Shown here: piece by piece, positions 1 to 11,589 of the stretch
Layout: each line of letters opens with the position of its first letter
How positions within the stretch are numbered: position 1 is the first letter of the stretch
NCBI GenBank assembly: GCA_946807835.1
Contig: OX327702.1
Span: forward strand, 12,214,001 to 12,278,000
Reading direction: 5' to 3'
DNA: 64,000 nucleotides
Source: Ailanthus altissimus
Taxonomy: Eukaryota > Streptophyta > Magnoliopsida > Sapindales > Simaroubaceae
Position numbers and translations under genes: made by a program
The notes under the pieces: model-generated
What the model was told of the DNA's origin: nothing
Databases searched by the model: none
What the model saw: only the letters and a program-made list of their open reading frames with translations

Positions 1-2498
1 ACCTCCAGTCCTTTCCAAATCAAATCCAACACAACTCAATAGTTTCATTTGAATCACAAAATGAGCATACTCATAAAAAGTAAAAACTATCATCGTAATA
101 TTAAAATATCTTCTTGTTGGTTCAAAATATACATACAAAATATACATGCCTACAACTATTATGCATAAAGTAAAGAGTGCTATTTAGCACATTTACATAT
201 ACAAAAATGCTCTTCAGATTTGGCCCACTACTCGACAATAGGAGAATCAGCAACTTGCGTACCGAGACCTGCACCTGGGAAAGGTTTAGAAAATATAAAA
301 CACAAAACGAGTGAGCTAAAGGAGCTCAGTGAGTGCAATTAAGATTTTAAATAAAATAACTTTATGCATAGATAGCAAATTCTAAAGTTCATGCATAAAT
401 CATGCTTCTAAAACAGATGTAAAGCTATAAAACGGTTTCTAATATCGTATGCCGATGAAATCCTATCGAGTGGATTTTATCTACATATTTGGAAAGCAAT
501 ATCCAAAATCTGTATAACATAATAACTGTCGTGTGCATATAAACGCATAAATGCTATCGATAAATAGAAAACTATTAGAGTCCTCGCTCGGCCATTTTCT
601 TTCTAAACTGTACCAATGGTAACTCTAAAGCTCTATACTCACCTAGCGACTTAACTAGCACCGCACACGTGAGTAGGTCACAGGGCACCTCAACTAGCAG
701 CACCCACAGTGACATCTCAAGACATCTCACTGGCTATACAGTAGAATCCTACATCCCATACATATAGTGAGACAATACCCCGTACATATAGTGCGACTCA
801 CATGACTCGACATCCCGACTTCCTAGAGTGAGTGACACACCCCCAAGACCTACCCATGTGCATGGGATATACCGGTCGGGTCTAATACAATCACCACCAT
901 TATAATCTGAGGGTACCAATGGCCTTTTAAAATAAATGCAGAAATTTTAAAACTGTTTCTTAAACCGAACATTTAAATGCATATCTATGGATACATATCA
1001 AGATCATAATCATGTTTATGCATTGAAATCTTCTAAAACATACATTTTTATTATGCGGAAACATAGTAAACGAAAGATAAAAGAAATGGCAGATTTTCAC
1101 TCACAACCGCTCCGTGCTCAATTTCGCTCCAGATTTCTGCTCCTGTTACCGCTCTCAGTTCTCTTCACCTATGCACTATAAATGACATTTAGAATCAAAT
1201 TGAATGCTAGAATCTCATTTAACTACTAAACGCCCTAATCGGCATTCAAAGCCCGGATGCATACTACTTCCCGATTTTCATTTACGGAGTCATTTAATCT
1301 AATCTAACTCACCACCCGACGCCCTGAAAATTATTAAACGCCTTATAACTTGGTTGGACATAATTGCCCTTCACCTTTTCAAAATGGACAATTATGTCCC
1401 ATTTTCTTTATTTTTTGGTTTTTACATCAACCATATACATTCAACATACATAATGCATCATTTACACACAACAACTCAATCAAAACACCACTCAATCCTT
1501 AACTTCCCTAAAGTGGCAGAATTTCACCCTATGTTCCAACACATTTCTTTTCTCAATTTCTTGTTCCAATTACATCAAAATCAAGCCAATTTCATTCTAA
1601 TGCCCTAATTACAACTAATTGAAGTCTATACATTCAAATCACCCAAAATCCTAATTCTTACCTTGCTAATTTCTTCAAATTGATGACTCCTTCAATCTCT
1701 ACACTAGAATTCAACTCAATCTAAACCAAGAATATATACAAGAACATCAATTGAAGTAATCTTAAAAGCTCACTTATAAATTTCACAAAACAATGCTTTT
1801 CTTACCTCTTTTTCTTGAATTTTCACTAATGAAGGCTTCAATTGAGTTTAGGGATTGGTATGCAACCTTATTTTAGCTTGATTAAGCATGAAAAAATCAT
1901 GAAAAAGAAATTAAAATTTCACTGTCGCAAAACCTTCAACACTTGCACGAATTTTGCTCTTTTTTACTCTAAATGTTTGCTTTTGATCTCTTGAAAACTC
2001 TACACAATTCCAACATATATATAATGCTCCCTCAATTGACCATTTTTCCCTTCAACTTACTCAAAATTGCTAATTTGCCATTAGTTCAAATGGAAGGATT
2101 TAATTGGTTTCTTTATAACTATCTAGTTAGAATAGTCAAAGGAACTAACTAGAATTCCCAACTTGGCAATCCATGAGATTGCTTCTAATTGGTCCATTCT
2201 TTAATATATAGATTGTATTTCTCAACAAAGGTTTGTTCCATACATAACGCTTAAATGGAAATTCATATAGTAAATTAGAATTTCCTTTTCCAAGCCAATA
2301 GAGAAAAATTCCAAAAATATTCTAGGGTTGTCCGACGCTTTGATCGAGTGTGAAATTATCAAATTAAGTCTAATATCTCTCACGCGCACCATAAAAAAAT
2401 ATTTCTAACAGGGTTAAAATCGGGTAATCCTACGGGGTCTTTATTGCTCTATACCAAAATTTAGATGCCAAGACTGCTAATAGGGATTGAATATTACA
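1..2498 (-). mobile_element. Tekay/Del-like LTR, 5'-truncated by window edge
   Basis: This is the reverse complement of the complete LTR at 28954-31723. It shares the GCTCACTCGTTTTGT and CAGGTGCAGGTCTC blocks, the stretch around 840-900 equivalent to 30560-30610, and the terminal GAATATTACA at 2489-2498 (element sense TGTAATATTC). The window starts inside it, so roughly the last 290 bases of the LTR are missing. It has no coding capacity; the short ORFs at 987-1181 and 1354-1608 lie in non-coding LTR and match nothing. The Tekay/Del label is inferred from LTR length and end sequence, since no internal domain is attached. The LTR family relation is certain, the lineage name less so. Confidence 0.75.
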
Positions 2499-3890
2499 TT
2501 GTCAATGTTCATGTTGCTTCTTTGAATGTTTGACTTGCTTTATTCCTAACAAGAAAAAGAAACTATAATAACTAAAACTAAAACTTAAAGTAAATATGAA
2601 AAAAAAAATTACTTGGGTTGCCTCTCAAGGATCACTTGATTTAATGTCATCGGCTTAATAGAGCTCTTTTTTCTTTCTTATGGTGGATCAAAGGTAATGG
2701 TAGAATCATCTTTATATGTGATCTTCTTGGCTCTCTTCTCTTTAGGCTTCCATATCTTCTTATTTAAGCTAAGGGCAGTAGCTTTCGCCTCATTCTCCTC
2801 ACGCTTCTCCAAAAATACTTTAATCTTAGACCAGGGAAGTTGTTCTTTGATCCTTTCATCCCACAAAAACTCATTCTTCTTCTTCCTTTTCTTTCTATTC
2901 CTTAACACATTCTTTTTTATGTGAGGGTTCAACATCTCTATGTCTTTGAGCTTTTGGCATTTGAGTACACCACATCACTACTATAATAGTCTTCACATTC
3001 TGATGGCAACTTGATCTCCTTGAAGACTTTGAATGTCGCTATGTCATCTTGCACCCTCATGGTCATCTCCCATTTTTAAACATTAATAACCGTTCGTTCC
3101 GTGGCTAAGAAGGGACTTTCAAGGATGATAGTGATCTCTTTATCTTCTTCTATGTCTAGGACAATAAAATTAACAGGGAAGATGAATTTATCCACATTTG
3201 CTAGCATGTCCTCTATGATTCCCTTCGAATAGGTGAGATAGCAATCAACAAATTAAAGTGTGACATTTATAGGCTTTACTTTTGTTAAACCTAGTTTGTT
3301 GTAGATATAAAGGGGCATGAGATTGATACTCTCTCTTCGATCATATAGAGCTTTACCTTGGTCATGATTGTTAATGGAGTACGATATGGTAAATCTCTCG
3401 GTATCTTTAAGCTTAGGAGGTAGCTTCATATAAAGAAAGATGCTATACTCCTCTATCAATGCTATGGTCTCATAATCTACTAGTATCCTTTCCTTAGATA
3501 ATATCTCATTCATAAACTTTACATAACTTGAAATTTGTTTAAGAGCATTCATAAAATGTATATTGATATGCAATTTCTTAATAACTTCAAGAAATTTAGA
3601 AAACTGTTTACCTAATTTCTTCTTTTGCAACCTTTAAGGGAATGGTGGAGATGGAGTGCTTGAGTATATGGGTTATTTCTATGCATTGCTACTGATATTT
3701 GCTACAGATTTGTCACTTTTTTATACATCAAGATTTTTTTGCACTTGTATACCACTTTCTATACTTGTGTTGCTCCTCTGGCCTTTCAAGAAAAGGAATA
3801 GATGGTCTATATAGTAGCACATCATCCTGTTGTGCCACATTCTCATTCTTATCCACACATAATGGTGGTAGTTTGGATATAGGTATCATC
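2499..3890 (-). pseudogene. Ty3 Athila-like protease and 3' region, no RT
   Basis: Reading on the minus strand, a gag-protease linker (about 3890-3640, with RPSIPF) is followed by the protease region (3630-3060) and then a lysine-rich stretch (2935-2678, ending TITFDPP). A GAGGCAACCCAAG box (about 2614-2626) comes next, as it does near the 3' end of the element at 63660-63680. No reverse transcriptase, RNase H or integrase lies between protease and 3' box. The 3' end abuts the T LTR at 2498. This is a decayed RT-less copy; whether the loss is ancestral or local is discussed in the findings. Confidence 0.7.
3253..3630 (-). pseudogene. Ty3 retropepsin-like protease, active site lost
   Basis: A 125-residue open stretch carries the conserved region before the protease (KKLHINIHFMNALKQ, LPPKLKDTERFTI) and the INLMP block that follows the catalytic triad in Athila/Tat proteases. 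The triad normally reads DLGAS; here it reads DRRES (Asp codon near 3342-3340). The Asp is kept but the flanking Gly is lost, so activity is not expected. After a stop, the continuation at about 3250-3060 still reads SKGIIEDMLANVDKF and FPVNFIVLD, typical of this domain. The role in a live element would be maturation of the gag-pol polyprotein. Confidence 0.8.
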
Positions 3891-4532
3891 CTGTTGGGCG
3901 CTACGGCGCCCAGCCCTGGGTTCAGGCACTTTCGTATTTTGAGTGTAACTTTTCATTTCTTGTTCGATTTACCTTCCGTTTATTCTTAATGTCACATTTT
4001 CCATTATGCATCTATTTATGATAAAACAAAATACAATGAACTAACCAAAAATCCATAAGTTAGAGCAAATCTTCCGTTCCGGGTGCTAAACATACTAATG
4101 CTTTTACATCACTTAACATCTATAAATAGAGGTCACTTATTACTAGAAAAAAATGGGAGAAAACAATTGTTTTAGGGTTTTGTACTTGAGAGTGCACCCT
4201 TACAGAACTAAGCCATTGAATATTAGAGGGTAGATCACCATAAAGTTTATTTGCATTAGGACAATATCCTTGAGAGCAAAATATTATCCTTGAGCACAAT
4301 ATAATTTTATACACTTTGACTTATAACCCATAGTATGTAAGATTTATTCTATTATAAAGCATCCTTTCAATTTTTCTAACAAGATTAAAGTAAGTAAAAT
4401 CTAATTTATATTACATAAATTGTTTACAATAACATATTACACATTTTTCTTCTTTAAAGGTATACAAATACTCAATATTTCATTACAAAGACTCCTCTGT
4501 CTCTAAAGAAATGAAAGGCAAACAAGCAATTT
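3891..4532. other. Unassigned AT-rich segment
   Basis: I recognise no element here. It starts with a 6-bp inverted repeat, GGGCGC at 3896-3901 and GCGCCC at 3906-3911, in otherwise AT-rich DNA. It contains a short near-duplicate (TATCCTTGAG about 4266 and again about 4287). No terminal inverted repeats or long ORF are evident. It lies between the Ty3 remnant and copia X sequence and may be unrecognised internal sequence of either. Confidence 0.4.
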
Positions 4533-4761
4533 CAAAGGTATTTGTGCTCCTTGCATAGGGTATGATGTGATGCACTCCTTTTCAACCCTCATCGATTCGA
4601 TGAGCATACTTTGAATGTTGCCTTGTGGTCTGCTTTACCCTAGCACCCCGTGTTGAGCCACTATTGACTACCCTTAAGCACATAGAGCCCTTTATTATGC
4701 TTCTGACCCTCACACCATATAGATCATTTTACTATGCTTAGTTTTCCCTTTTCTGCGCTAA
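4533..4761 (-). repeat. Duplicated internal fragment of copia X
   Basis: About 225 bp nearly repeat 5297-5520, offset by about 764 bp (shared GTGCTCCTTGCATAGGG, GATGTGATGCACTCC and CACCCCGTGTTGAGCC). In element sense it encodes the tail of the short X polyprotein (the GLYVLKG region). Here it is joined directly to the X LTR fragment at 4762, which is not a normal element order. Recombination or template switching is the likely cause. Confidence 0.7.
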
Positions 4762-5163
4762 AGGGTTTACAAAGGTTTATATAAGGGTTATAATGTACCT
4801 TGAAATTTTAAACTTAATTAAATAAGAATCCACTTGTTTTAGGAGTCTAAAACCACCTCAAACAAGTCAATCTGAATCCAAAACAGACTTACCCAAATCT
4901 AAGGCTGTGGCGCTAGTAAGAAACCTGATCCAACACCACAGCCTTGGCTGTCTAGCGCTGTGGCACTGGACATATTACTTTCGGTGATGTGGCGTTGCGG
5001 CTAGGGTAGCGGTCCTTTCATCTTGTTTGACTTTTCACACCTTTCAAGTCCCGTTTCGCCTCTCCCTTGTGCTTTCACATGACCTTGACTTCAATATGAC
5101 TCTCCCTTTGATATTCATCTCAATTATTGCCTATACAAGATTGTTGAATCACCAAATCTAACA
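4762..5163 (-). mobile_element. Copia X 3' LTR fragment
   Basis: Matches 8600-8995 and 28560-28950 over the TTTATATA...GGTTATAA block, the GTTTTAGGAGTCTAAAA block and the GC-rich GCGCTGTGGCACTGGAC region. It ends AATCTAACA at 5155-5163, which in element sense is the LTR start TGTTAGATT. Its U5-side half is missing; at 4761 it is fused to internal X sequence. Confidence 0.7.
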
Positions 5164-5859
5164 AAACCATTTCTTGATTCAAAATCTCCAAATAAGAAAG
5201 CTTTTAGATCCTATCCACACCATTACTCTATTACTTAGAGCTGAGTCATGTTAAGTCTTCACAAAGATTTAACTTTTTCCAAGCTTGTATCTTGATCTCC
5301 AAAGGCATTTGTGCTCCTTGCATAGGGTATGATGTGATGCACTCCTTTTCAACCCTCATCGTTTCGGTAAGCATACTTTGAATGTCACCTTGTGGTCTAC
5401 ATTACCCCAGCACCCCGTGTTGAGCCACTATTGGTTATGCCCTTAAGTACATAAAGCCCTTTATTGTACTTCTAACCCTTATACCATATAGATCATTTTA
5501 CTATACTTAGCTTTCCCTTTTTTGATCTATCCGAATACCCTTCTTCATCGAGCTTTCCTAGGGATATCAAGTTTCTCCTTAGATTAGGAATGTGCCTTAT
5601 ACCATGAAGTCTTTTGTTCTTTTATCTTGCATACTCAGTCTTATATCACCAACCTCCATGACTTCACAAGCCATGTCATTTCCCATTACACCTTTACCTC
5701 AAATGGCTTTATAGTTGGTAAACAACGATCTTTCGATACACATATGGATGCTACACTCAGAATCTAGTATCCATTTACTAGCGTACTTTCACCTTGAGGC
5801 TACCAATGTGTCTACAACTTTGATATCTTCTACAAGACTATCGATTGCAGCACTTCTAT
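5164..5859 (-). pseudogene. Copia X protease/pre-integrase remnant
   Basis: On the minus strand the stretch from 5859 encodes a degenerate copia protease: KWILDSECSIHM, where the family pattern is W-I-L-D-S-G-C-S; the catalytic Asp is kept and Gly is changed to Glu. A pre-integrase-like region follows (MGNDMACEV, LISLGKLDEEGY), then GLYVLKGI, after which homology runs straight to the LTR. There is no integrase, RT or RNase H. The plus-strand copy at 43679-44174 has the same order. Frameshifts and stops are frequent. The G1 LTR at 5860 separates it from its own gag. Confidence 0.75.
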
Positions 5860-7431
5860 TGATGAACACATGAAAATGCATATTTATTAAGATATTCAGT
5901 CACCATTTAATGTCACTAATTTTAGCATTTTTTTTTTTGTATTTTTAGCTTGAAATAAAGTGTTCTCCTTAAATTGTGATTAATGAATGTTATTTGCACA
6001 GGTTTGGGTAAAATAAAGGTAAGTCTCAATGTCAAAATCAAAATGATGAAATTCTTAAACCTGGAGTAACATGACTCAATCTTACATAAACTCGAAGAAT
6101 AGTTGAAAAGCCAAATCCAACATGTTATGGGCCAAAATTTGAGATACAATAGAATTGGGTTAAAACTTCCGCTCAGCTTGACCCAACTCACGTATTTAGA
6201 ATGTATTTCATAAAATACATACCCAATTGTATAATTCTTGAAGCCATGAAATACTGAATGAATTATCAACAACTCTTATATTGATGGGAAAGTCCAAATC
6301 AGTCGTTATCATGCACCAAATTGTATTGCAAAATGGGTAAAAGGGTTTTTAGCCAAAATCTGACATATCTATGGAATTGTACCCATATCTCATTGGATAC
6401 GCAGCTAATTTGCATGAACCTGGTGGCTATGGAAAGAAGAGACAAAATGCTACAACATTCATGTAGGCTAAAAAGGCTACATCGATCATTTTCATTATCA
6501 AAAGGGTGCTGCAAGAGGGTGAACAAGTGGTTGGTCTAAATTATTGAAGAATGAAGTCACACTAAACATATTTTCATTCATTGCCTATATAAGGACACTC
6601 TTAGGGCGTTTTCAACATTAGATAGTTCTCTCATATTTTCTTCTTATTAACATAGATTGTAATCTAGGCTAGAGTTCTTGGTAAGGTTAAGAGATAAACG
6701 TTTATGTTTAATAAACTTACTTCTATGCTTTGATTCTTTTTCAAGATCTACAAATGTTTGTAAGTTTGGTTGTGCTTAAACTCTTATCTATTTTATTTTC
6801 TATAATTCAGAGGTTATAATTCTCATGTTTTATATATTTTCAATTATGCTTTCTTTATGTGATTCTTGTTGAATTATAATTGTTATTGGTTACATTGTTT
6901 TACATGTTAATATTTTACTGTAATATTGTCAATCGATATATTGTTAATCTTAGATAACATGTAAAGACAATAATTGTTTGATATTTAAGTTGATCTTTTA
7001 CTGCAATATTGTCAAAATTATATATTGTCAATCTAAGATAACTTGTATAAATGAACATGGTTTGTGTTAATGCTTACAAAGAGTTTAGTCATATCAAATA
7101 CATGTGTTATCAAATATGCTATATTTTATATATCTTCCGATTGATTGTTTGGGATGAGAAACTTTCAATTGAGTTATAAATATTGAATCAAAGTGTAGAG
7201 TAGATTTACAAAGCATAATTATGATACTCAAAGCCTTGCTTGGATCAACATAAGATATTTTTCTCAATTCATAAACAATTCGATCTCATCCACTTAAACT
7301 AATTAATTAATTTTCTCCTTTGCTACTACTTTAATATTTTACTTCACCAACCTATTTTGCCAAAAGCTTCCTCATGGGATGGACACCTCAATCTATACTG
7401 TGATAGCTGCATTATAGTTTGAGCATAAACA
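5860..7431 (+). mobile_element. G1 Ty3 (Athila/Tat-like) LTR within copia X
   Basis: Begins TGATGAACACATGAAAATG and ends GCATAAACA, 1572 bp, closely matching 23272-24836 along its whole length. It separates the X protease (5859) from the X gag zinc-knuckle region (7432), so it was inserted in X. Flanking pentamers TCTAT (left) and CCATT (right) do not match, so no target duplication survives. The LTR has no coding capacity; the ORFs at 5922-6272, 6299-6526 and 6321-6539 are chance. Confidence 0.85.
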
Positions 7432-8146
7432 CCATTCTTGTTCTTTTGATTTAGGACCATCCCTCACAAAGCGTCATTGCTTGTGACAAAGGAAACACTT
7501 CTTAGATTTTCTCTTATTGGTTGCTCTTTTTTCCTTGTGCAAGCAACACTGCTCCACTCTTAGATTTAGATCCCTTTATCAATTTTTTTGAGTTCAATGA
7601 TGCCTTGACATCATTCATTGTAAGAGTCTCATTCATATAAAGTAGCGTGTCCATAAAGCTCTCATAGCTCTTCGACAACGAACTCAACATGATGATGGCC
7701 TTATCTGCATTTGTCGTCTTAATCCCCAACGTTTCAAGACTTATGATGATCTTGTTGAACTCATCAATATGGGCTCTCAATGAAAATCCCTCAAACATAG
7801 ACAGCTAATGCAGCTTCTTCTTCACAAGAAGTTTATTTTGCTATAAACTTCTTTATTTATAAAACCTCAAGTTTCTTCTATAGACCCAAAGCTATTTCTT
7901 TGCCATTCACCTCCCTTAATACTTTGTCACTCAATACTAATATTATGGTGCTGTGAGACCTCTTTTGAATCATGTCCCAATCCATCTGTCCCAGTCTCAA
8001 GGTTTTCTTCTCTTTGCTAGTTAATGAGTGAGCTTCCATCAAAGTTAAGTCTAACCCTCCATCAACTAGTAGAGCCATATCTTTTTTCTTTCATAGATTG
8101 AAGTCATCCCATTGAACTTCTCAATATCTTGTTTGATCATAGCCAT
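7432..8146 (-). pseudogene. Copia X gag (UBN2-type) with zinc knuckle
   Basis: Starts at ATG 8146-8144 (MAMIKQDIEKFNG). Recognisable gag blocks follow: DKVLREVNGKEIALGL (8078-7878 frame), then AHIDEFNKIIISLETLGIK and LSSLSKSYESFMDTLLY (7798-7514). At the end lies a damaged CCHC knuckle, CFLCHK followed by a stop and RFVRDGPK, with the last Cys lost. In a live element this protein coats the RNA genome. Two frameshifts at least. Start chosen because the sequence just upstream is leader with a primer site. Confidence 0.8.
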
Positions 8147-8199
8147 GGTTTAAATACCCCTGATATGTATTATCAAACATTTACTTTGATACAAATTTT

Positions 8200-8995
8200 T
8201 TAAAGGAAATGCCATTCTCCTTAGGAAATTAGGTTAAGCAAAAAACCATAGAATGAGTTTATCCTCAAACCCTAATACCTTTACATAGCGGAATAATCAA
8301 ATATCAAGCAAATAAATAAAATAATCAAATAAGATCAAAAGCACAACAAAATCAATATACATGGTTCCGCCAATTGCCTACATCCACGATGGATCCAAGA
8401 ATTCTAGCATCTCTTATTCATTATTCTAGAGAACTTACAAGAATATAATAATGAAGAACTCTCAAAGGATCTATAAATAGTGTACCTCTATTCTCCCAAG
8501 AATAATGAACACCTAAACAACGGTTCCACCCTAATGCAAATAAGCACTTAGTGTCTACTTAGTTCTTCTCTCTCTTAGAGTTTACTTAAAGCGTGATTTT
8601 AATTTAAAGGGTTTAAAAAGATTTATATAGAGGTTATAACATGCCTAGAAACCCTAAACCTAATTGGAATATGAGTCCACATGTTTTAGGAGTCTAAAAT
8701 CACCTCAAACAAAGCCAAACCGAGTCCAAAACAGATTGCCCTATGTCTAGTACCGTGATGCTATCAAGAAACCCGATCCAACGCCGTGACACTGGCTATT
8801 TAGTATTATGGCACTAGACATACTACTTCCGGTGCTACGGCTAAGGCAGCGATCCTTTGGTTTCTTTGCCTTTTCGCACTTTTCAAGTCCCGCTTTGCCT
8901 CTCCCTTGTGTGTCTTTAACTTCAATGTGACTCTCCCTTGGGTATTCATCTTAATTATTGCGTTTACAGTATTATTGAATCACCAAATCCAATAA
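8200..8995 (-). mobile_element. Copia X 5' LTR with adjacent primer site
   Basis: In element sense it runs from about 8995 to about 8200. Next to its end, at about 8194-8182, is a degenerate initiator tRNA-Met primer site (TTGTATCAAAGTA, compare TGGTATCAAAGC). It matches 28401-28950 and the plus-strand LTR 44175-45038. The centre holds GC-rich words (GCACTAGAC, ACGCCGTGACACTGGC). Confidence 0.75.
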
Positions 8996-9178
8996 GAAGA
9001 TACTAAGCCAATGAAGATCATTAAAGACATTGAGACTCGTTTGGCATAAAGGGAGATAACTCTCACAAATTTTATTATTCTGTTTAAAATCAAAACCAAG
9101 AGGAAAAGCAAGAGTTAAGCTAATATGTGCCGTTAGAGAGGTGTATTAAATAATGAGTTCCTGAACTTTCTCAAAGAA
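8996..9178. other. Unassigned 183-bp spacer
   Basis: Lies between the X LTR end and the G1 LTR fragment. The first bases (GAAG) are also present after the second X LTR at 28950-28953. No coding or repeat structure recognised. Confidence 0.35.
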
Positions 9179-9274
9179 ATTTTACTTCACCAACCTAATT
9201 TGCCAAAAGCTTCCTCGTGGGATTGACACCTCAATCTCTACTGCAATAACCGCATTACATTTTCAGTGTAAACA
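9179..9274 (+). mobile_element. G1 5' LTR, last 96 bases only
   Basis: Matches the last part of the G1 LTRs at about 7333-7431 and 24740-24836 (ATTTTACTTCACCAACCTA, CCAAAAGCTTCCTCGTGGGA, ending TGTAAACA). It directly precedes the primer site, so it is the truncated 5' LTR of the gag-pol copy that follows. Confidence 0.8.
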
Positions 9275-9279
9275 AAATT

Positions 9280-9297
9280 TAGCGTCGTTGCCGAGGA
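9280..9297 (+). other. Primer binding site of G1 element
   Basis: TAGCGTCGTTGCCGAGGA lies five bases after the LTR end. Family members at 61750 read TGGCGCCATTGCTGGGGA. The Athila-type site is commonly reported as complementary to the 3' end of a plant tRNA-Asp. Three or so substitutions are visible. Confidence 0.8.
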
Positions 9298-9420
9298 TGC
9301 ACACTAAGCGAAAATAGGTTGCGTTTATCAATACTAAAGTGATAATTTTGTACATTTTATTTTCTTTGTAAAATTTTAGTTTTTAAATTTATTTTCTTTA
9401 TTGTAATTTATTTTATTGTT

Positions 9421-9942
9421 CATGGTTGGTTTTGCCACCTAACTTATTTTATTTTATTTAGTTAATTTATCATACTTTATTTTATTTTAATGGCTAGTTT
9501 TACCGCCTAACTTAGTTCATTTTCTTTTATTTATTTATTGTACTTTACACTTTATTTTCTTTTATTTATTATTGCACTTTATTGTTTTATTTATTTATTT
9601 CACTTTTTTTAATGGCTAGTTTTATCACCTAACTTAGTTCATTTTCTTTTATTTATTTATTGCACTTTATTTTTTTTATTGTTATATATTTTTATTTTAT
9701 TTTATTTATTTACTGCACTTTTTTTTAGTTAATATGTTGTATTTTTATTTTATTTTAATGGCTAGTTCTACTACCTAACTTATTTTAGTTTATTTGGTTA
9801 TTTATTTATTGTACTTTGCAATTTATTTTTATTTATTAATTAATTACACTTATTTATTTATTGTACTTTATAATTTATTATCTTTTGTTCATTTATTGTA
9901 TTTTATATTTATATTTCATGATTGATCTTACCACCTAACTCA
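9421..9942 (+). repeat. Degenerate minisatellite in G1 leader
   Basis: The phrase ATGGCTAGTTTTAC followed by CACCTAACTTA recurs five times, at 9421, 9490, 9612, 9758 and 9918. The copies are separated by T-rich tracts built of TTTATTTATT and GCACTTTATT. Spacing is irregular (about 69, 122, 146 and 160). It fills the untranslated leader between primer site and gag. Confidence 0.7.
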
Positions 9943-10154
9943 TTTTTATTTCTTGTTATGTTTTATTTCACTTCTTAATTTTTCTTTGAGAATTTCCTTC
10001 ATTAAAAAAAAAGAATAAAAACAAAAAAAAAATTGTTATGATGCATGCATTGATTTAGAGACAAACGAGGAAGATTTGTGAGAGAAGTAGAACTAGAATC
10101 ATCACTACAATTTGTAAGGGAAGAGAATTCACCATCTAGTTCATCTTGTAATTC

Positions 10155-11580
10155 CAACGTAATAGCCAACACGAGGAAAACCTCGTTAGGACTCTAAAAG
10201 ATTATTTGCATCCTACTCGCATAGCCACACTATTATGCATTATATTTCTACCTAACAAACCACATTCAGATTTTAAACCTGGAAGGATACAACTTCTGCC
10301 CACTTTTTATGGTTTAGATAGTGAAAATCCTTATGTACATGTTAGGAAATTTGAAGAGGTAATTGCCATATTCCATAGCCAACCTAAAGCCATAGACATT
10401 GTTAGGCTTAAATTTTTTCCTTTTTCTTTAAAAGACAAAGCAAAGAGTTAGCTATACTCTTTGAGATTGAGGTCTATAGGAACTTAGGTAGAAATGACCC
10501 AAGCAAGTTTTAATAAATACTTTCCATCACAGAAAACTAATGACCCGAAAAGACAAATTTCTTCTTTCTCCTAAAAAGACAATGAAACCTTATATCAAAC
10601 TTGGAAAAAGTTTAAAGAGTTGCTAAATCTGTGCCCTCACCATAGGTATAAAAATTGGCGCTTTGTTAGATATTTTTATGAGGGACTCATAATTAGATAG
10701 TGCCGATTTATTGAGATAATGTGTAATGGAGAGTTTATTTTCAAAGATCCTGAGAAAGTCATAGAATTCCTTAATGACTTAGCCGAAAAAGCCTATACAT
10801 AGACTGGACCTAGCGCTACTGAAAGCATAAATAGGTCACCACTTAGTGGAGTTTTTCATCTTAGGGAAGAGGATAGCCTTAATGCCCAGTTAGAGGTCTT
10901 AACTAGGGAATTAGAGGCCTTGAAAATTAAATATAGAAGGGTTACCCATACGGTTGCTAGAGTTGAGTCACATGATGTTTGTTTTGTCTGTAGAGGAGTG
11001 GAACACTTAGCTCAGGATTTCCCCACTTATAGTGAGATAAGAGAGATATATAAGGAACAATGTACTGCTTTAGGGATGTACAAAAAGCCTTATTCACCCT
11101 ACTCTTAAACTTATAATCCTAGTTGGAGAAACCACCCAAACTTTAGTTGGAAATCTGACCAACAAGCCAACAACCATTAGAAGCAAGAACAATAAGTACA
11201 CAAGTCTTATAGTACACCTCAATATAATGCACGACTGACCAAGTGTCCGTTAGAGGATACATTACAAGCATTTATGGAGGCACAAAGTAAGACTAATAAA
11301 ATTTTTGAAATAATTCTTGCACAGGCGGTAAACGAAAACAAAGAAATCATGAATCAAATCACTAAGCTGACCAGTGCATAAACTGTACAAGAGTAAGGTA
11401 AGTTTCCATCTCAACCTCAATCCAATCTAAAAGGACAATTCATGGCACAAGCTTTTACTTCTGATGCACAAAATCTCAAAGAAGTCAATGCCATTACTAC
11501 TCGAAGTGGTAAGATTTTGAGTGAGCTTACTTCTGTAACTAATACATCTACGAGTAGTAAAGACGCCCTCCCCTCTTGAA
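10155..11580 (+). pseudogene. G1 gag, Ty3 Athila/Tat-like
   Basis: Blocks in order: KDYLHPTR, then DFKPGRIQLLPTFYGL, ENPYVHVRKFEEV, and IVRLKFFPFSLKDKAK (to 10451). After several stops comes the knuckle CFVCRGVEHLAQDF (10980-11021), which follows CX2CX4HX4C except that the last Cys is Phe. Downstream is the Thr-Thr-Arg-Ser-Gly phrase (ITTRSG near 11490) that precedes the protease in these elements. Stops and frameshifts occur throughout. The gag start is not secure; I placed the region where homology begins. Confidence 0.8.
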
Positions 11581-11589
11581 AAAGAGGCT

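Noticed and set aside
5860..7431. Perfect target duplication around the G1 LTR
   Set aside because: TCTAT and CCATT do not match even allowing one change, so it is not claimed.
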